From Limosilactobacillus secaliphilus (GTDB lineage Bacteria; Bacillota; Bacilli; Lactobacillales; Lactobacillaceae): 64,000 nucleotides of DNA. Shown here piece after piece: positions 1 through 8,401 of the stretch. The stretch covers positions 1,209 to 65,208 of the forward strand of contig NZ_JQBW01000009.1 in NCBI RefSeq assembly GCF_001437055.1, read 5' to 3'. Every line of letters begins with the position of its first letter. Positions within the stretch are counted from its first letter, which is position 1. A program made the position numbers and the translations under genes. The notes beneath the pieces were generated by a model. The model had not been told where the DNA came from and did no database searches. It saw nothing but the letters and a program-made list of their open reading frames with translations.

Positions 1-10
1 TTCCACCTAT

Positions 11-81
11 GCGGGTATAGTTTAGTGGTAAAACCACAGCCTTCCAAGCTGTTGTCGCGAGTTCGATTCTCGTTACCCGCT
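11..81 (+). tRNA. tRNA-Gly (TCC)
   Basis: A complete cloverleaf: acceptor arms GCGGGTA and TACCCGC pair over 7 bp, the T arm holds GTTCGATTC, and the anticodon loop CTTCCAA gives TCC for glycine GGA/GGN codons. The 3' CCA is not encoded. It is the first visible gene of a Gly-Ile-Ser group whose promoter lies upstream of the window. Confidence 0.96.
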
Positions 82-102
82 TTCCCCACGGGTGTGGAAA
101 AT

Positions 103-177
<75 letters not shown>

Positions 178-188
178 CTTTTAATTAT

Positions 189-277
189 GGAGACTTACTC
201 AAGTTGGCTGAAGAGGCGCCCCTGCTAAGGGTGTAGGTCGGTAAAACGGCGCGAGGGTTCGAATCCCTCAGTCTCCG
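189..277 (+). tRNA. tRNA-Ser (GCT)
   Basis: A class II tRNA of 89 nt with the long variable arm expected for serine. Acceptor GGAGACT pairs with AGTCTCC and the anticodon loop CTGCTAA gives GCT (AGC/AGU codons). It is the last gene of the first tRNA group, followed by an intrinsic terminator. Confidence 0.97.
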
Positions 278-315
278 CTACAAATAGGAATGTTCATCAT
301 TTCCATATTAGTAGT

Positions 316-346
316 AACCACGGTTTAATGCCGTGGTTTTTATTTT
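316..346 (+). terminator. Terminator of first tRNA group
   Basis: Stem AACCACGG / CCGTGGTT with loop TTTAATG, followed by a T-rich run. It closes the Gly-Ile-Ser tRNA transcript. Confidence 0.9.
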
Positions 347-550
347 GCCTTAATTTAATCTCGACTTATTAGTTTGGCGACAAATGAAGGCTAATGGCAT
401 ATACACTAGCATTTATTTTGCTTGTCTAAATAATTAGCAGGGGAAATTTATCAATTAGCTATAGCATAACAATATAGATGGTCAGCCATAAGCAGTAGTA
501 GGCGCGTCTGTGGCCCATTAATTGGTACAATATTTTCAATCAAATACTTC
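347..550. other. Intergenic stretch between tRNA groups, no gene seen
   Basis: AT-rich spacer with no open reading frame carrying a ribosome binding site. An extended -10-like TGGTACAAT occurs at 523-531. I see no repeat, integrase remnant or RNA gene here. Confidence 0.5.
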
Positions 551-579
551 TTGCATAATCGGAATTTCTCTGTTAAACT
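551..579 (+). promoter_or_regulatory. Promoter of second tRNA group
   Basis: TTGCAT at 551-556 and TAAACT at 574-579 are separated by 17 bp, a sigma-A type arrangement about 55 bp upstream of tRNA-Glu. Confidence 0.65.
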
Positions 580-633
580 ATTTATTGTTGTTGAGTGATA
601 GTAATGCTGATCACAACAATGTCGTCATTTGAT

Positions 634-706
634 GACCCGTTGGTCAAGTTGGTTAAGACACCAGCCTTTCACGCTGGTAACGTGGGTCCGAATCCCGCAC
701 GGGTCA
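634..706 (+). tRNA. tRNA-Glu (TTC)
   Basis: Acceptor GACCCGT pairs with ACGGGTC, the anticodon loop CTTTCAC gives TTC, and T-arm GTCCGAATC is present. First gene of the Glu-fMet-Asp group. Confidence 0.96.
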
Positions 707-715
707 GTTAATTAT

Positions 716-789
<74 letters not shown>

Positions 790-791
790 TT

Positions 792-866
792 GGTCCATTG
801 GTCTAGTTGGTTTAGGACGCATCCCTGTCACGGATGAGATCACGCGTTCGAGTCGCGTATGGACCG
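792..866 (+). tRNA. tRNA-Asp (GTC)
   Basis: Acceptor GGTCCAT pairs with ATGGACC, the anticodon loop CTGTCAC gives GTC and the discriminator is G. It starts 2 nt after the initiator tRNA, so the two are clearly co-transcribed. Confidence 0.97.
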
Positions 867-874
867 CTTTAATA

Positions 875-902
875 AGTCTGCCTGGTTGGCAGGCTTTTTT
901 AT
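875..902 (+). terminator. Terminator of second tRNA group
   Basis: Stem GTCTGCC / GGCAGGC with loop TGGTT, then a run of T. It ends the Glu-fMet-Asp transcript. Confidence 0.9.
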
Positions 903-904
903 TT

Positions 905-950
905 TAAAAATAAGACCCACAACGAGCTATGAAGCAGTTGTGGGTCATTT
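905..950 (-). terminator. Terminator of the minus-strand ABM-like gene
   Basis: Stem GACCCACAAC / GTTGTGGGTC with a T-rich tail when read on the minus strand. It lies just beyond the stop of the convergent gene at 973-1452. Confidence 0.8.
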
Positions 951-972
951 GTTTAAGCTGATCATTGTCGGC

Positions 973-1452
973 TTAAATGGTCTTGAACGTTTCCGTAAAG
1001 TTCCGAATCCGCTGGGTGGTGAATCCCTTCAACGGTTCGTAAGAGGTACTCTTAATCCAATGGTCCAGAGCATCTTTATCTTTCCAGATAGTTAACATGA
1101 CGATGGTCCGTGGATGATCGTCACGATGGCAGAGGTAACCGTTAACAAAGCCATTGTCAAGCTTGTCGAGAATGTCACTGGCAACTTCAGTCAATGATTC
1201 GTCCCGTTGCTTAGAAAGGTCGAATGCTTGATAGTAAAGGATACCCTTAAATTCATCATTGCCAACAGCATGGTCGACAATCAGGTCAATAGAATCGCCT
1301 AAAACGTTGTCTTGATTGGATAGGTCGTAAAGTTCGTACTTGTCGGCAGTATCGAGGCTTTCAACTGGCTGTAAACGCCGATTTGAATACTTACTAATTT
1401 CACCGTCGATATAGGTCTTAGAACCTGCGGCGTAGTGAATTTGACTGATCAT
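973..1452 (-). CDS. ABM/HmoB-TRAP-like monooxygenase-fold protein
   Basis: A 159-residue soluble protein. The C-terminal half (about 85-150), with the pattern TIVMLTIWKDKDALDHWIKS, resembles the dimeric alpha-beta-barrel (ABM) fold of HmoB/TRAP-type proteins. Some members of that group degrade heme and others were described as regulatory. No catalytic residue can be assigned by eye, so the substrate is unknown. The ATG follows GAAGGAG with 9-nt spacing. It is monocistronic, convergent with the tRNAs and divergent from spx. A plain conserved hypothetical is the alternative. Confidence 0.6.
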   Translation of the reverse strand: MISQIHYAAGSKTYIDGEISKYSNRRLQPVESLDTADKYELYDLSNQDNVLGDSIDLIVDHAVGNDEFKGILYYQAFDLSKQRDESLTEVASDILDKLDNGFVNGYLCHRDDHPRTIVMLTIWKDKDALDHWIKSTSYEPLKGFTTQRIRNFTETFKTI

Positions 1453-1670
1453 TAGCTTTCACTCCTTCGTTCATATTATACACTTCTTTAGAATTCAGGA
1501 GAGTGGTGAATAAGTGGAAAGGTGATAATTATCAGGCGTTCGTTTGATTACTGTAATTTGGCTTATTAACAGCTAGCAATATATGGCTAATAATTCTGTA
1601 CTAATATACATCACTAAAAGGCACATCTACCAATTTACTTACAAAAAGTCAAGAAAATTGCCGAGAAGCA

Positions 1671-1707
1671 TTTATTTTTCATTTGTTTTCAGGTATAATT
1701 ATTACAA
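1671..1707 (+). promoter_or_regulatory. spx promoter with PerR-box-like operator
   Basis: A perfect -10 TATAAT lies at 1694-1699, with a poor -35 (TTTATT) 17 bp upstream. The 15-mer GTATAATTATTACAA at 1693-1707 matches the PerR box TTATAATNATTATAA at 12 of 14 defined positions and covers the -10. Repression of spx by PerR is known in Bacillus subtilis; its use here is inferred. Confidence 0.55.
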
Positions 1708-1740
1708 AAGTAATTATGCACTGATAAGGAGGCTTCTTTA

Positions 1741-2145
1741 ATGGTTGTTACATTATATACGTCACCAAGTTGCACATCTTGCCGGAAAGCACGTGCTTGG
1801 CTTCAAGAACACGGCATCCCATTCAAAGAACGGAATATTTTTTCCGAGCCTCTGAGCAAGAACGAAATTAAGAACATTCTTAAAATGACCGTTCACGGAA
1901 CGGAAGATATCATTTCAAAGCGATCCAAGGCATATGCCCAATTAAAGACGGATCTGGATGAGTTGCCGATGAATAAGTTATACCAGCTGCTGCAAGATGA
2001 ACCTGGTTTGCTGCGTCGTCCAATTATCATTGATGATCGGCGGATGCAAGTAGGCTACAATGAAGATGAAATTCGTCGTTTCCTGCCGCGTAAGATTCGC
2101 AAGATGGAACTGGCGGAAGCACAACGTAAAGCAGATATGATTTAA
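1741..2145 (+). CDS. spxA: Redox-sensing transcriptional regulator Spx
   Basis: Spx binds the RNA polymerase alpha C-terminal domain and redirects transcription under disulfide stress; it is normally degraded by ClpXP. The 134-residue protein has an ArsC/thioredoxin-like fold with the redox CxxC as C11-T-S-C14, the alpha-CTD-contact glycine in HGTED (G53), and the conserved R-P-I near residues 92-95. Start ATG follows AAGGAGG. It is a single-gene unit between a PerR-box-like promoter and a terminator, upstream of mecA as in Bacillus. A second spx copy without cysteines lies at 38599-39021. Confidence 0.95.
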   Translation: MVVTLYTSPSCTSCRKARAWLQEHGIPFKERNIFSEPLSKNEIKNILKMTVHGTEDIISKRSKAYAQLKTDLDELPMNKLYQLLQDEPGLLRRPIIIDDRRMQVGYNEDEIRRFLPRKIRKMELAEAQRKADMI

Positions 2146-2150
2146 ACTTA

Positions 2151-2176
2151 GGCTGGGTTCTTGCCCAGCTTTTTTG
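2151..2176 (+). terminator. spx terminator
   Basis: Stem GCTGGG / CCCAGC with loop TTCTTG followed by six T, directly after the spx stop codon. Confidence 0.92.
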
Positions 2177-2202
2177 TATCCTTTACTTTTAGTGTTAAAC
2201 CG

Positions 2203-2218
2203 TTACAATTAATTGTAA
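2203..2218. promoter_or_regulatory. Perfect 16-bp palindrome in the mecA promoter region
   Basis: TTACAATTAATTGTAA is an exact palindrome 37 bp upstream of the mecA start and overlaps a possible -10 (TACAAT, 2204-2209). The regulator is unknown. It fits neither the CtsR nor the Rex consensus and is only loosely like PerR/Fur sites. Confidence 0.45.
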
Positions 2219-2254
2219 TAACAGTCGTACACGAAGATTGAGAGGTGTCGGCAT

Positions 2255-2920
2255 ATGGAAATGCAAAGAATTGATGCCAACACAATCCGCGTATTAATTG
2301 ACCAAGACGATTTAGACGCACGCGGAATTACGATGCTGGACTTACTGGGCAATCAAAACCAGATTGAAGATTTCTTTTACAGTATCCTGGAAGAAGTGGA
2401 TACTGACCATCAATTTCATAAAAATGATTCAGTAACATTTCAAGCTTTGCCCACTAAAAAGGGTCTGGAGCTGTTGATTACGAAGGGCAGTCCTCGTGAA
2501 CAGGCAAATAAACAACATGTTTCCCGCATGATTCAAGAAGAACTGCGCGGTCACGACTCTGTCAAGAACAAGGATCAAGTTGCCCACCGTCAGCCTGTTG
2601 GCAAGGATGAACACAGTTTTGATCCTAACCGGCAATTTGTTTTCAAGTTTAAGGACTTCGAGGACTTTGTTGAATTGGCCCATGCAGTGACGCCGGATGA
2701 ATATCAGTCCGACCTTTACCTGTATCAAGGTCATTACTACTTGTTGTTGCAAAATGTTGATGGCAACGGTGCGGTGAGTGATGAAGTCAAAGACATGCTA
2801 TCGATTGTTAATGAATTCGCCGACGAAAGTAAAATTGCGGCTCCGGTTCTCCAAGAACACGGGAAACGTTTGATGCGGCAGTCCGCTCTGGAAACCGCCC
2901 AATATTATTTCAAAAACTAA
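2255..2920 (+). CDS. mecA: Adaptor protein MecA
   Basis: MecA tethers substrates to the ClpC ATPase for degradation by ClpCP; in Bacillus it targets the competence factor ComK. The 221-residue product shows the typical N-terminal substrate domain (about 1-65, MRIDANTIRV-like start), a charged variable linker (about 80-120) and the C-terminal ClpC-binding domain with repeated aromatic and acidic residues. Start ATG follows GAGAGGTG. It is followed by its own terminator, and coiA begins within 100 bp, linking it to competence control. Confidence 0.93.
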   Translation: MEMQRIDANTIRVLIDQDDLDARGITMLDLLGNQNQIEDFFYSILEEVDTDHQFHKNDSVTFQALPTKKGLELLITKGSPREQANKQHVSRMIQEELRGHDSVKNKDQVAHRQPVGKDEHSFDPNRQFVFKFKDFEDFVELAHAVTPDEYQSDLYLYQGHYYLLLQNVDGNGAVSDEVKDMLSIVNEFADESKIAAPVLQEHGKRLMRQSALETAQYYFKN

Positions 2921-2942
2921 TCCGGTTCACCATTAATCGAGT

Positions 2943-2979
2943 AAAAAAGTCATCTTTTATGATGGCTTTTTCTTTTTTT
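2943..2979 (+). terminator. mecA terminator
   Basis: Stem AAGTCATC / GATGGCTT (one G-T pair) with loop TTTTAT, followed by a T-rich tract. It ends just before coiA. Confidence 0.85.
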
Positions 2980-3010
2980 GCCGTCTCTAGTTAGTGAGGG
3001 GGCGATGCTG

Positions 3011-4018
3011 ATGCTGGTAGCGAAAAATGGGCAGGGACAATTAGTCTATGCTTGGCAATCTAAACCTGGCCGAGCCTATTACTGCCCAGAATGTGGGCAA
3101 CCATTGAGACTCTGTGTCGGCACACAGAAGGCAGCATATTTTGCACATCGTCGTCGGTCGTCCTGTCAGCTGGACCAAGGCGAGAGTAGTCAGCATCTGA
3201 CGGGTAAGCATCAAATGTGGCAGTGGGCAAACGATCATGGTTGGCGGCCAGCACTGGAAGTCTATTTGCCCCGTATTCAACAACGGCCTGATTTATTATT
3301 AAGTGCCGGGCCCGAAAAGGTGGCTATGGAATTTCAATGCAGCCCACTTTCGTTTGAGCGCTTGTGTCAGCGTAATGCCGGTTATCAGCAATTAGGCTTG
3401 GGTTTTATCTGGTATTTAGGACCGCGTTATCGGCATAAATTAAGAGCTGTCAAGCGGGCCCAATTTGTACAAAACTATTTTGGCCAGCCTGCTATCTTTT
3501 TATGGGATCTAAATCATTGCCGGCCGATTTACTCACGTGTCGCCATGACCACCGCAGCGTCTTCTCGGCTAATGATCAAGCAGACGTATCATTTGTGCTA
3601 TTACCCACGTGCCCAGGTTAATCTGCGGCAAAGGGTCTACCAGGCGGGCCACTTATTGAATTGTTGCCCTCTGCAGGCACATTGCCACGCGCCAACCCCG
3701 TTTTTAATGAAAGAAAGCGACTTTAGTTGGCGGATCAATGTATTGTTGTGGTTAGAAAAAATGCCGCTTCATTATGAGTGGACACAAGATAAGTGGTGGG
3801 CAAGTATACAGCGGCAGACCAGGTGGCAGAGTTGTCCGTGTTTAAGCACAGATAGCCGGCGTCATTTTCAAACATGGCAATTACAAGAATTTACCCAGGA
3901 ACTCTTAGCGACATACATTTTAGGAAGGAATCGTTCCGGATATTATTTGAAACAGCAACCAGTTTGGTTTGAAAATGTCAGTGACAAACTGAACGCGATC
4001 ACGAGACACGGTGAATAA
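3011..4018 (+). CDS. coiA: Competence protein CoiA
   Basis: CoiA is a competence-induced protein needed for recombination of incoming DNA. The N-terminal part has a CxxC (YYCPECGQPL) and the middle a nuclease-like PD-(D/E)xK pattern (RPDLLL...AMEFQ). The protein is rich in Trp, His and Cys, which is usual for the family. A TTG at 2978 and an ATG at 3005 are also in frame; ATG 3011 is chosen because GAGGGGG lies 8 nt upstream. About 335 residues, near family length and uninterrupted. Confidence 0.85.
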   Translation: MLVAKNGQGQLVYAWQSKPGRAYYCPECGQPLRLCVGTQKAAYFAHRRRSSCQLDQGESSQHLTGKHQMWQWANDHGWRPALEVYLPRIQQRPDLLLSAGPEKVAMEFQCSPLSFERLCQRNAGYQQLGLGFIWYLGPRYRHKLRAVKRAQFVQNYFGQPAIFLWDLNHCRPIYSRVAMTTAASSRLMIKQTYHLCYYPRAQVNLRQRVYQAGHLLNCCPLQAHCHAPTPFLMKESDFSWRINVLLWLEKMPLHYEWTQDKWWASIQRQTRWQSCPCLSTDSRRHFQTWQLQEFTQELLATYILGRNRSGYYLKQQPVWFENVSDKLNAITRHGE

Positions 4019-4053
4019 AAAACTGCTAACAACGGATGATCGCTGTTAGCAGT
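4014..4053 (-). terminator. Terminator between convergent coiA and spxH-like gene
   Basis: Stem ACTGCTAAC / GTTAGCAGT with an A-tract on the left side, so the U-run forms on minus-strand transcripts. On the plus strand the T-run is weak. Confidence 0.8.
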
Positions 4054-4079
4054 AGATTCTTATATAAAAAGTATTTCAC

Positions 4080-4676
4080 TTATTTGTGCACCAATCGATG
4101 ATCTTGATTGATGTGCAGCTGGCCGTGACGGGCACAGTCAATTAATTTTTGGTAGGTAAAATCATGGATGAGGAGGGAATAATCTGGATCACAGGTATCA
4201 AGCACAATTGCCGTCGGAGTATCAATGACACCCAGGTCGTCCGCAATCGTCTGGTCTTTACGTAATGATTTGCGCACCATTTGGGAGTGACGGTCCTCCG
4301 TAAAGGTTGCCCAGTCCAAGTTGGCTAGTTGGGCAATGCGCTTGACGATCTCATCAGTATATTCCACGGTGCGATCGGACATGATTTTTTGCACGTTCAC
4401 CAGGTATTGACGCCCGTGCTGACCCCCTTGGAAACTGGCGGCCTTAATGTCTAACGCAACTTGATAGAGCATACATGATACACACTGCCGTTGTTTTAAA
4501 TGGCAACGGGATAAGTGATAAAGATCAAGTGTATGCTGGATAGTTTTCATGTTGACCAATGGAATGAATTGATATGACACCTTAGTCTGCAATTGCCGTT
4601 CCACTGCCAACACGTCTTGTTCACTGTGTAAGCAACGGGTTCCTAGCGGATTAACAAATAAGTGAATTTCTAGCAC
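4080..4676 (-). CDS. spxH: DsbA-family ClpXP adaptor, SpxH/YjbH-like
   Basis: SpxH (YjbH) presents Spx to ClpXP. This 198-residue protein has the thioredoxin/DsbA beginning EIHLFVNPLGTRC and later a D-T-P-T-A cis-proline loop. Its place between coiA and relQ matches yjbH between yjbF and yjbM in Bacillus. The usual CPEC site reads G12-T-R-C15, so the first cysteine is missing. It is shorter than Bacillus YjbH (about 300). The start is GTG behind GGAGGGG. A generic DsbA-family protein is the alternative. Confidence 0.72.
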   Translation of the reverse strand: MLEIHLFVNPLGTRCLHSEQDVLAVERQLQTKVSYQFIPLVNMKTIQHTLDLYHLSRCHLKQRQCVSCMLYQVALDIKAASFQGGQHGRQYLVNVQKIMSDRTVEYTDEIVKRIAQLANLDWATFTEDRHSQMVRKSLRKDQTIADDLGVIDTPTAIVLDTCDPDYSLLIHDFTYQKLIDCARHGQLHINQDHRLVHK

Positions 4677-4803
4677 TTTTGCCCCTCCATCATTCGATTA
4701 CTCAAAGGCACTCGGTCCTTAATACGCATTTATTTTTGCAAATAAAATGGATCTTGTAAAGCAAACCGACTTGCATGAGTTAACTACCAGACGGGATGAC
4801 TTA

Positions 4804-4812
4804 TGCTAAAAT
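4804..4812 (+). promoter_or_regulatory. Extended -10 promoter of relQ operon
   Basis: TGCTAAAAT (TGN plus -10) lies 27 bp before the relQ start, with no good -35. The same TGC-TAAAAT/TAAACT form recurs before several other genes in this window. Confidence 0.5.
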
Positions 4813-4838
4813 AATGAATGGTTAAAGGAGGAACAGAA

Positions 4839-5531
4839 ATGATTGAAGACTGGCAACATTTTCTTTTACCATATCAGCAAGCCGTGAACGAATTGAAAGT
4901 TAAACTTCGGGGCATGCGCAAACAGTTCCAAGATCAGGCACAACATTCGCCGATTGAATTCGTGACGGGGCGGGTTAAGCCTGTCGATAGCATCAAGGAA
5001 AAGATGGTGCGCCGGCACGTTGAAGAGGATCGGCTTGAGCAAGATATGCAAGACATTGCTGGTCTACGAATTATGTGTCAGTTCGTTGAGGATATCTATC
5101 AAGTAGTGGACCTGCTGCGGCAGCGGACCGATATGAACATCTTGGAAGAACGTGACTATGTGACCAACGTTAAGCCAAGCGGTTACCGGTCTTATCATAT
5201 TGTGATTGAATATCCAGTGCAGTTGGTGACCGGCGAAAAGAAGATTCTGGCTGAAATCCAGGTGCGGACGCTGGCCATGAATTTCTGGGCCACTATTGAA
5301 CACTCGTTAAACTACAAGTATCAAGGAGTCTTTCCCGAAGACTTGTCGGCACGTTTGCAGCGGGCTGCCGAGGCGGCATTTAAGCTTGATGAGGAAATGT
5401 CCGACATTCGTGAAGAAATTCAAGAAGCACAAAATCTGTTCTCCTACAGTCGTAAGCCAAATCAACTCGATGAAAGCAACCATAATGACGATAACGGAGA
5501 CGATCAGCAGGATGGGGGATCACCGGAATGA
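4839..5531 (+). CDS. relQ: Small alarmone synthetase RelQ
   Basis: Makes (p)ppGpp from ATP and GDP/GTP without a hydrolase domain. The 230-residue length, the RelA/SpoT synthetase core ([33 protein letters not shown]-type segments at about 115-165) and the acidic C-terminal tail fit YjbM/RelQ. An earlier ATG (4818) exists, but AAAGGAGG lies 7 nt before ATG 4839. It overlaps nadK by 4 nt and heads a relQ-nadK-rluD operon with the same order as Bacillus yjbM-yjbN-yjbO. Confidence 0.93.
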   Translation: MIEDWQHFLLPYQQAVNELKVKLRGMRKQFQDQAQHSPIEFVTGRVKPVDSIKEKMVRRHVEEDRLEQDMQDIAGLRIMCQFVEDIYQVVDLLRQRTDMNILEERDYVTNVKPSGYRSYHIVIEYPVQLVTGEKKILAEIQVRTLAMNFWATIEHSLNYKYQGVFPEDLSARLQRAAEAAFKLDEEMSDIREEIQEAQNLFSYSRKPNQLDESNHNDDNGDDQQDGGSPE

Positions 5532-6334
5532 AAGTAGCAATTTATACTTATCCATCACCAGACTCGACCCGTCTGCGGGACATGATCATGAAGGGTCTGA
5601 AGAAAAGCAAAATTGATTATGATGATGTTGAACCGGACATCGTCATCACAATTGGCGGCGATGGCACCCTGCTGTCGGCATTTCATCACTACATTCACCA
5701 ATTAAACCACGTTCGTTTCGTGGGGATTCACACCGGCCACCTAGGCTTCTACACTGATTGGCGTAATTTTGAAGTTATGGAGTTGATCGACAGCCTTACC
5801 AACGAGGGGGCCCAGTCCGTCTCCTACCCATTGTTGGACATGCGAGCACGATTTGCGGATGGCCACGTCATTCATGACATTGCCTTGAATGAATCAACGG
5901 TCAAGAATTTCTCGAAAACCATGGTGTGCGACCTTTACATCAACCACGAATTGTTTGAACGTTTTCGGGGCGATGGTTTATGTATCTCAACTCCAACTGG
6001 TTCCACTGCCTGCAACAAGGCGGTCGGCGGTGCCGTAATGGATCCGCAAATCGTGGGTTTTCAACTGACGGAAATGGCCTCATTGAACAACCGGGTCTAC
6101 CGGACGCTGGGGTCACCAGTCATTCTTGGGGCGGACAACAAGCTGACCGTTCGACTCAATAAGGGTTCGGGTCAGGTATTGACCTGCGACCGGCTGACAA
6201 ACATGGTTGAGTCGCCAAACCAGCTGGTCCAAGTTGATTATAAGGTTGCCCGCAACAAGATTCAGTTTGCCCGTTACCGTCACACCAACTTCTGGCAACG
6301 CGTCAGGGATTCCTTCATTGGTGACATGGGATGA
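5528..6334 (+). CDS. nadK: NAD kinase
   Basis: Phosphorylates NAD to NADP in the cytoplasm. The 268-residue protein has [12 protein letters not shown] (about 43-54), the NE motif in ALNESTVKN, and [16 protein letters not shown], all diagnostic of the ATP-NAD kinase fold. The ATG overlaps the relQ stop (ATGA), and the rluD start overlaps its own stop in the same way, so the three genes are translationally coupled. Confidence 0.96.
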   Translation: MKVAIYTYPSPDSTRLRDMIMKGLKKSKIDYDDVEPDIVITIGGDGTLLSAFHHYIHQLNHVRFVGIHTGHLGFYTDWRNFEVMELIDSLTNEGAQSVSYPLLDMRARFADGHVIHDIALNESTVKNFSKTMVCDLYINHELFERFRGDGLCISTPTGSTACNKAVGGAVMDPQIVGFQLTEMASLNNRVYRTLGSPVILGADNKLTVRLNKGSGQVLTCDRLTNMVESPNQLVQVDYKVARNKIQFARYRHTNFWQRVRDSFIGDMG

Positions 6335-7212
6335 GATTTCAATGGCGCTATGAAGGCGATTCACCGCGTAAATTAAGAACCGTTCTGCGGGAGCAAGGAG
6401 TCACCAATTCCTTGATCAAAGTGACCATTTATCACGGTGGCGCAATGTACATTGGTGACCAGCAGGCCTGGGCGATCGATGAAGTTCAGCCTGGGCAGGT
6501 AGTCAGCCTGGTTGTCCCAAATGAAACTGGGAATGAAAAGATTGATCCTTATCCGCCGGAATTTCGGATCGCCTATGAAGACCGCGACTATCTGATTATT
6601 AACAAAGACGCCGGGGTGGCGACGGTGCCGGCCCACCATGTTTCCGTGCAGGATAGTTTGGTCAACCAGGTGAAGGCTTACTATCAGGAACAAAACTATC
6701 CCAACCAGGTAACGCACGTGGCGACACGGTTAGACCGTGATACGAGTGGCTTGGTGGTCTTTCCCAAGCACCGCTTTGCCCATGCGGTGTTGGACCGTCA
6801 GTTGAAGAAACGGCAAGTGAAAAAAGACTATGTGGCAGTTGTCAGTGGTTGCTTGCAAGCCGACCACGTCTATATCGATGCTCCCATCCAGCGCGATCCG
6901 GAGTCGTTTGTCCAGCGCATAGTTGGGCCCGCCGGCAAGGTTTCGGTCACCGAATACTGGGTAGAAAAGCGGCTCGCCGATCGTAGTTTAATTAGGATCC
7001 GTCTGCACACCGGCCGCACCCATCAAATCCGCGTGCACCTGGCTTATCTCCACCATCCTTTACTAGGGGATGAGATGTACGGTGGACCGCTGGATCTGAT
7101 TGGCCGGCAAGCATTGCATTGTCATCGCATCAGTTTCTGGAGTCCGTTTAAACAGAAAATGATTACGTGCACGGCTCCGTTACCGGCTGATATTCAACAA
7201 TTGATCGATTAA
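6331..7212 (+). CDS. RluA/RluD-family pseudouridine synthase
   Basis: Converts uridine to pseudouridine in structured RNA, probably 23S rRNA. The catalytic aspartate is D135 within RLDRDTSG, followed by the [20 protein letters not shown] block at about 230-250. It has a small S4-like N-terminal part, and its 293 residues match YjbO-type enzymes. Last gene of the relQ operon, followed by a terminator. The exact target position cannot be read from the sequence. Confidence 0.9.
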   Translation: MRFQWRYEGDSPRKLRTVLREQGVTNSLIKVTIYHGGAMYIGDQQAWAIDEVQPGQVVSLVVPNETGNEKIDPYPPEFRIAYEDRDYLIINKDAGVATVPAHHVSVQDSLVNQVKAYYQEQNYPNQVTHVATRLDRDTSGLVVFPKHRFAHAVLDRQLKKRQVKKDYVAVVSGCLQADHVYIDAPIQRDPESFVQRIVGPAGKVSVTEYWVEKRLADRSLIRIRLHTGRTHQIRVHLAYLHHPLLGDEMYGGPLDLIGRQALHCHRISFWSPFKQKMITCTAPLPADIQQLID

Positions 7213-7213
7213 A

Positions 7214-7252
7214 AAAGCCCTTGGCCAACATTTTTTGGTCAAGGACTTTATT
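7214..7252. terminator. Terminator between convergent rluD-like gene and lactonase gene
   Basis: Stem CCTTGGCC / GGTCAAGG with A-run before and T-rich tail after, so it can work in both directions. Confidence 0.8.
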
Positions 7253-7279
7253 TGTTAACGCCGATTAAACGCTAATTGA

Positions 7280-8308
7280 TTAATACCATTTCTTCACACA
7301 AACTGGTTCAGGCAGTGAAACACCACTTTGAATTGAAGTCAGCAGGCCAGTTTGGCTATCACGCCGGTAAAGCGTCAAGTTGTCAGACAGCTGGTTGGAT
7401 GCGACCAGGTAGCGGTCATCATGACTCAGTTCGAAGTCCCGTGGGAAGTCGCCGGCGGTACTGATTGACTGAATGTGCTTGACGGTGAAGTCAGGTTGAA
7501 TGGCAAAGACGGCAATTGTGTTTTGACCACGGTTAGAGGTGTAAACATATTTGCCATCGGCACTCAAGTGGATAGCCGCAGCACCATTATGCGCCTGCCA
7601 ATCTTCCGGAATGGTCTTCAGAGTCTGCAGGTGTTCAAAGGAGCCATCAGCTGAGTTGTACTTCAATACCTCTAACTTGCTTGATAATTCACCCAAGAGG
7701 TAAGCGTACTTGCCATTCGGGTGGAAGGCCAGGTGACGGGTACCAAAACCAGGTTCACATTGATAACGTGAAGCCATCGTCAGCTTGCCATCATCGGACA
7801 CGTCATAGGTTAACAATAAGTCCATTCCCAGATCACAAACTGCCAAGCGACCATCAGGGGTCAGTTGAGCATAGTGGGCGTGAGGAGCATCCTGTTCAGG
7901 CCGTGGCCCACATTCTCCTTTATGTACAACGCTATCCGTTAAGGTCAGTTTGCCTTCCGCGCTGACTTTGTAGGCCCGGATTTCACCCTTGTGATAGTTG
8001 GCGGTGTAAATCATGTGCCGTGATGGGTCCCAGCTGACGTGAGCCGGTGGTGCCCCAGCAGACATATCTTCGTCAATTTCCTTGGCTTTTTCGCCGTCAA
8101 GCTGATAACTGGCAACCCCGCCGTTTTCGCCTTCTTGTTTTAAGACGAATACGAGGTGATTAGGACCAAGGGCCAAGTAGGCTGGCTTTTGTTGTGGCGC
8201 AATCAAGCGAACATTAACCAACTTTTCCTGGTCGTCATCTAACGTAACTGCATACATACCCTTGCTAGTTTTTAGGGTATAGGTACCAATCAAAAAATTC
8301 TCTTTCAT
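7280..8308 (-). CDS. pgl: Lactonase-family seven-bladed beta-propeller (6-phosphogluconolactonase-like)
   Basis: The 342-residue product starts MKENFLIGTYT and carries repeated propeller blades with YTANYHKGEI, HLAFHPNGKYAYLLGE and SADGKYVYTSNRG patterns typical of the YkgB/Pgl lactonase family, which hydrolyses 6-phosphogluconolactone in the oxidative pentose phosphate route. The open frame runs 79 codons further upstream, but AGGAGGGG directly precedes this ATG. It is divergent from rlmA. The substrate is inferred from the family only. Confidence 0.85.
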   Translation of the reverse strand: MKENFLIGTYTLKTSKGMYAVTLDDDQEKLVNVRLIAPQQKPAYLALGPNHLVFVLKQEGENGGVASYQLDGEKAKEIDEDMSAGAPPAHVSWDPSRHMIYTANYHKGEIRAYKVSAEGKLTLTDSVVHKGECGPRPEQDAPHAHYAQLTPDGRLAVCDLGMDLLLTYDVSDDGKLTMASRYQCEPGFGTRHLAFHPNGKYAYLLGELSSKLEVLKYNSADGSFEHLQTLKTIPEDWQAHNGAAAIHLSADGKYVYTSNRGQNTIAVFAIQPDFTVKHIQSISTAGDFPRDFELSHDDRYLVASNQLSDNLTLYRRDSQTGLLTSIQSGVSLPEPVCVKKWY

Positions 8309-8376
8309 TGATTTCCCCTCCTTGATGATTATCTCTATCATATCAGTTATTGAAAACGCTGACGCAATTGAATTTA

Positions 8377-8385
8377 TGCTAAACT
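8377..8385 (+). promoter_or_regulatory. Extended -10 promoter of rlmA
   Basis: TGCTAAACT lies 17-25 bp upstream of the rlmA ATG in the divergent intergenic region. The -35 is weak. Confidence 0.45.
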
Positions 8386-8401
8386 GAATAAGGTGATTTA
8401 G

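Noticed and set aside
347-550. Possible attachment site or island scar next to tRNA genes
   Set aside because: No direct repeat of a tRNA 3' end, no integrase and no composition shift seen.
859-1095. 78-codon ORF beginning in tRNA-Asp
   Set aside because: It starts inside the tRNA, crosses two terminators and overlaps the opposite-strand gene; no ribosome binding site.
5386-5616. 76-codon ORF across the relQ-nadK junction
   Set aside because: Out-of-frame shadow of the two coupled genes.
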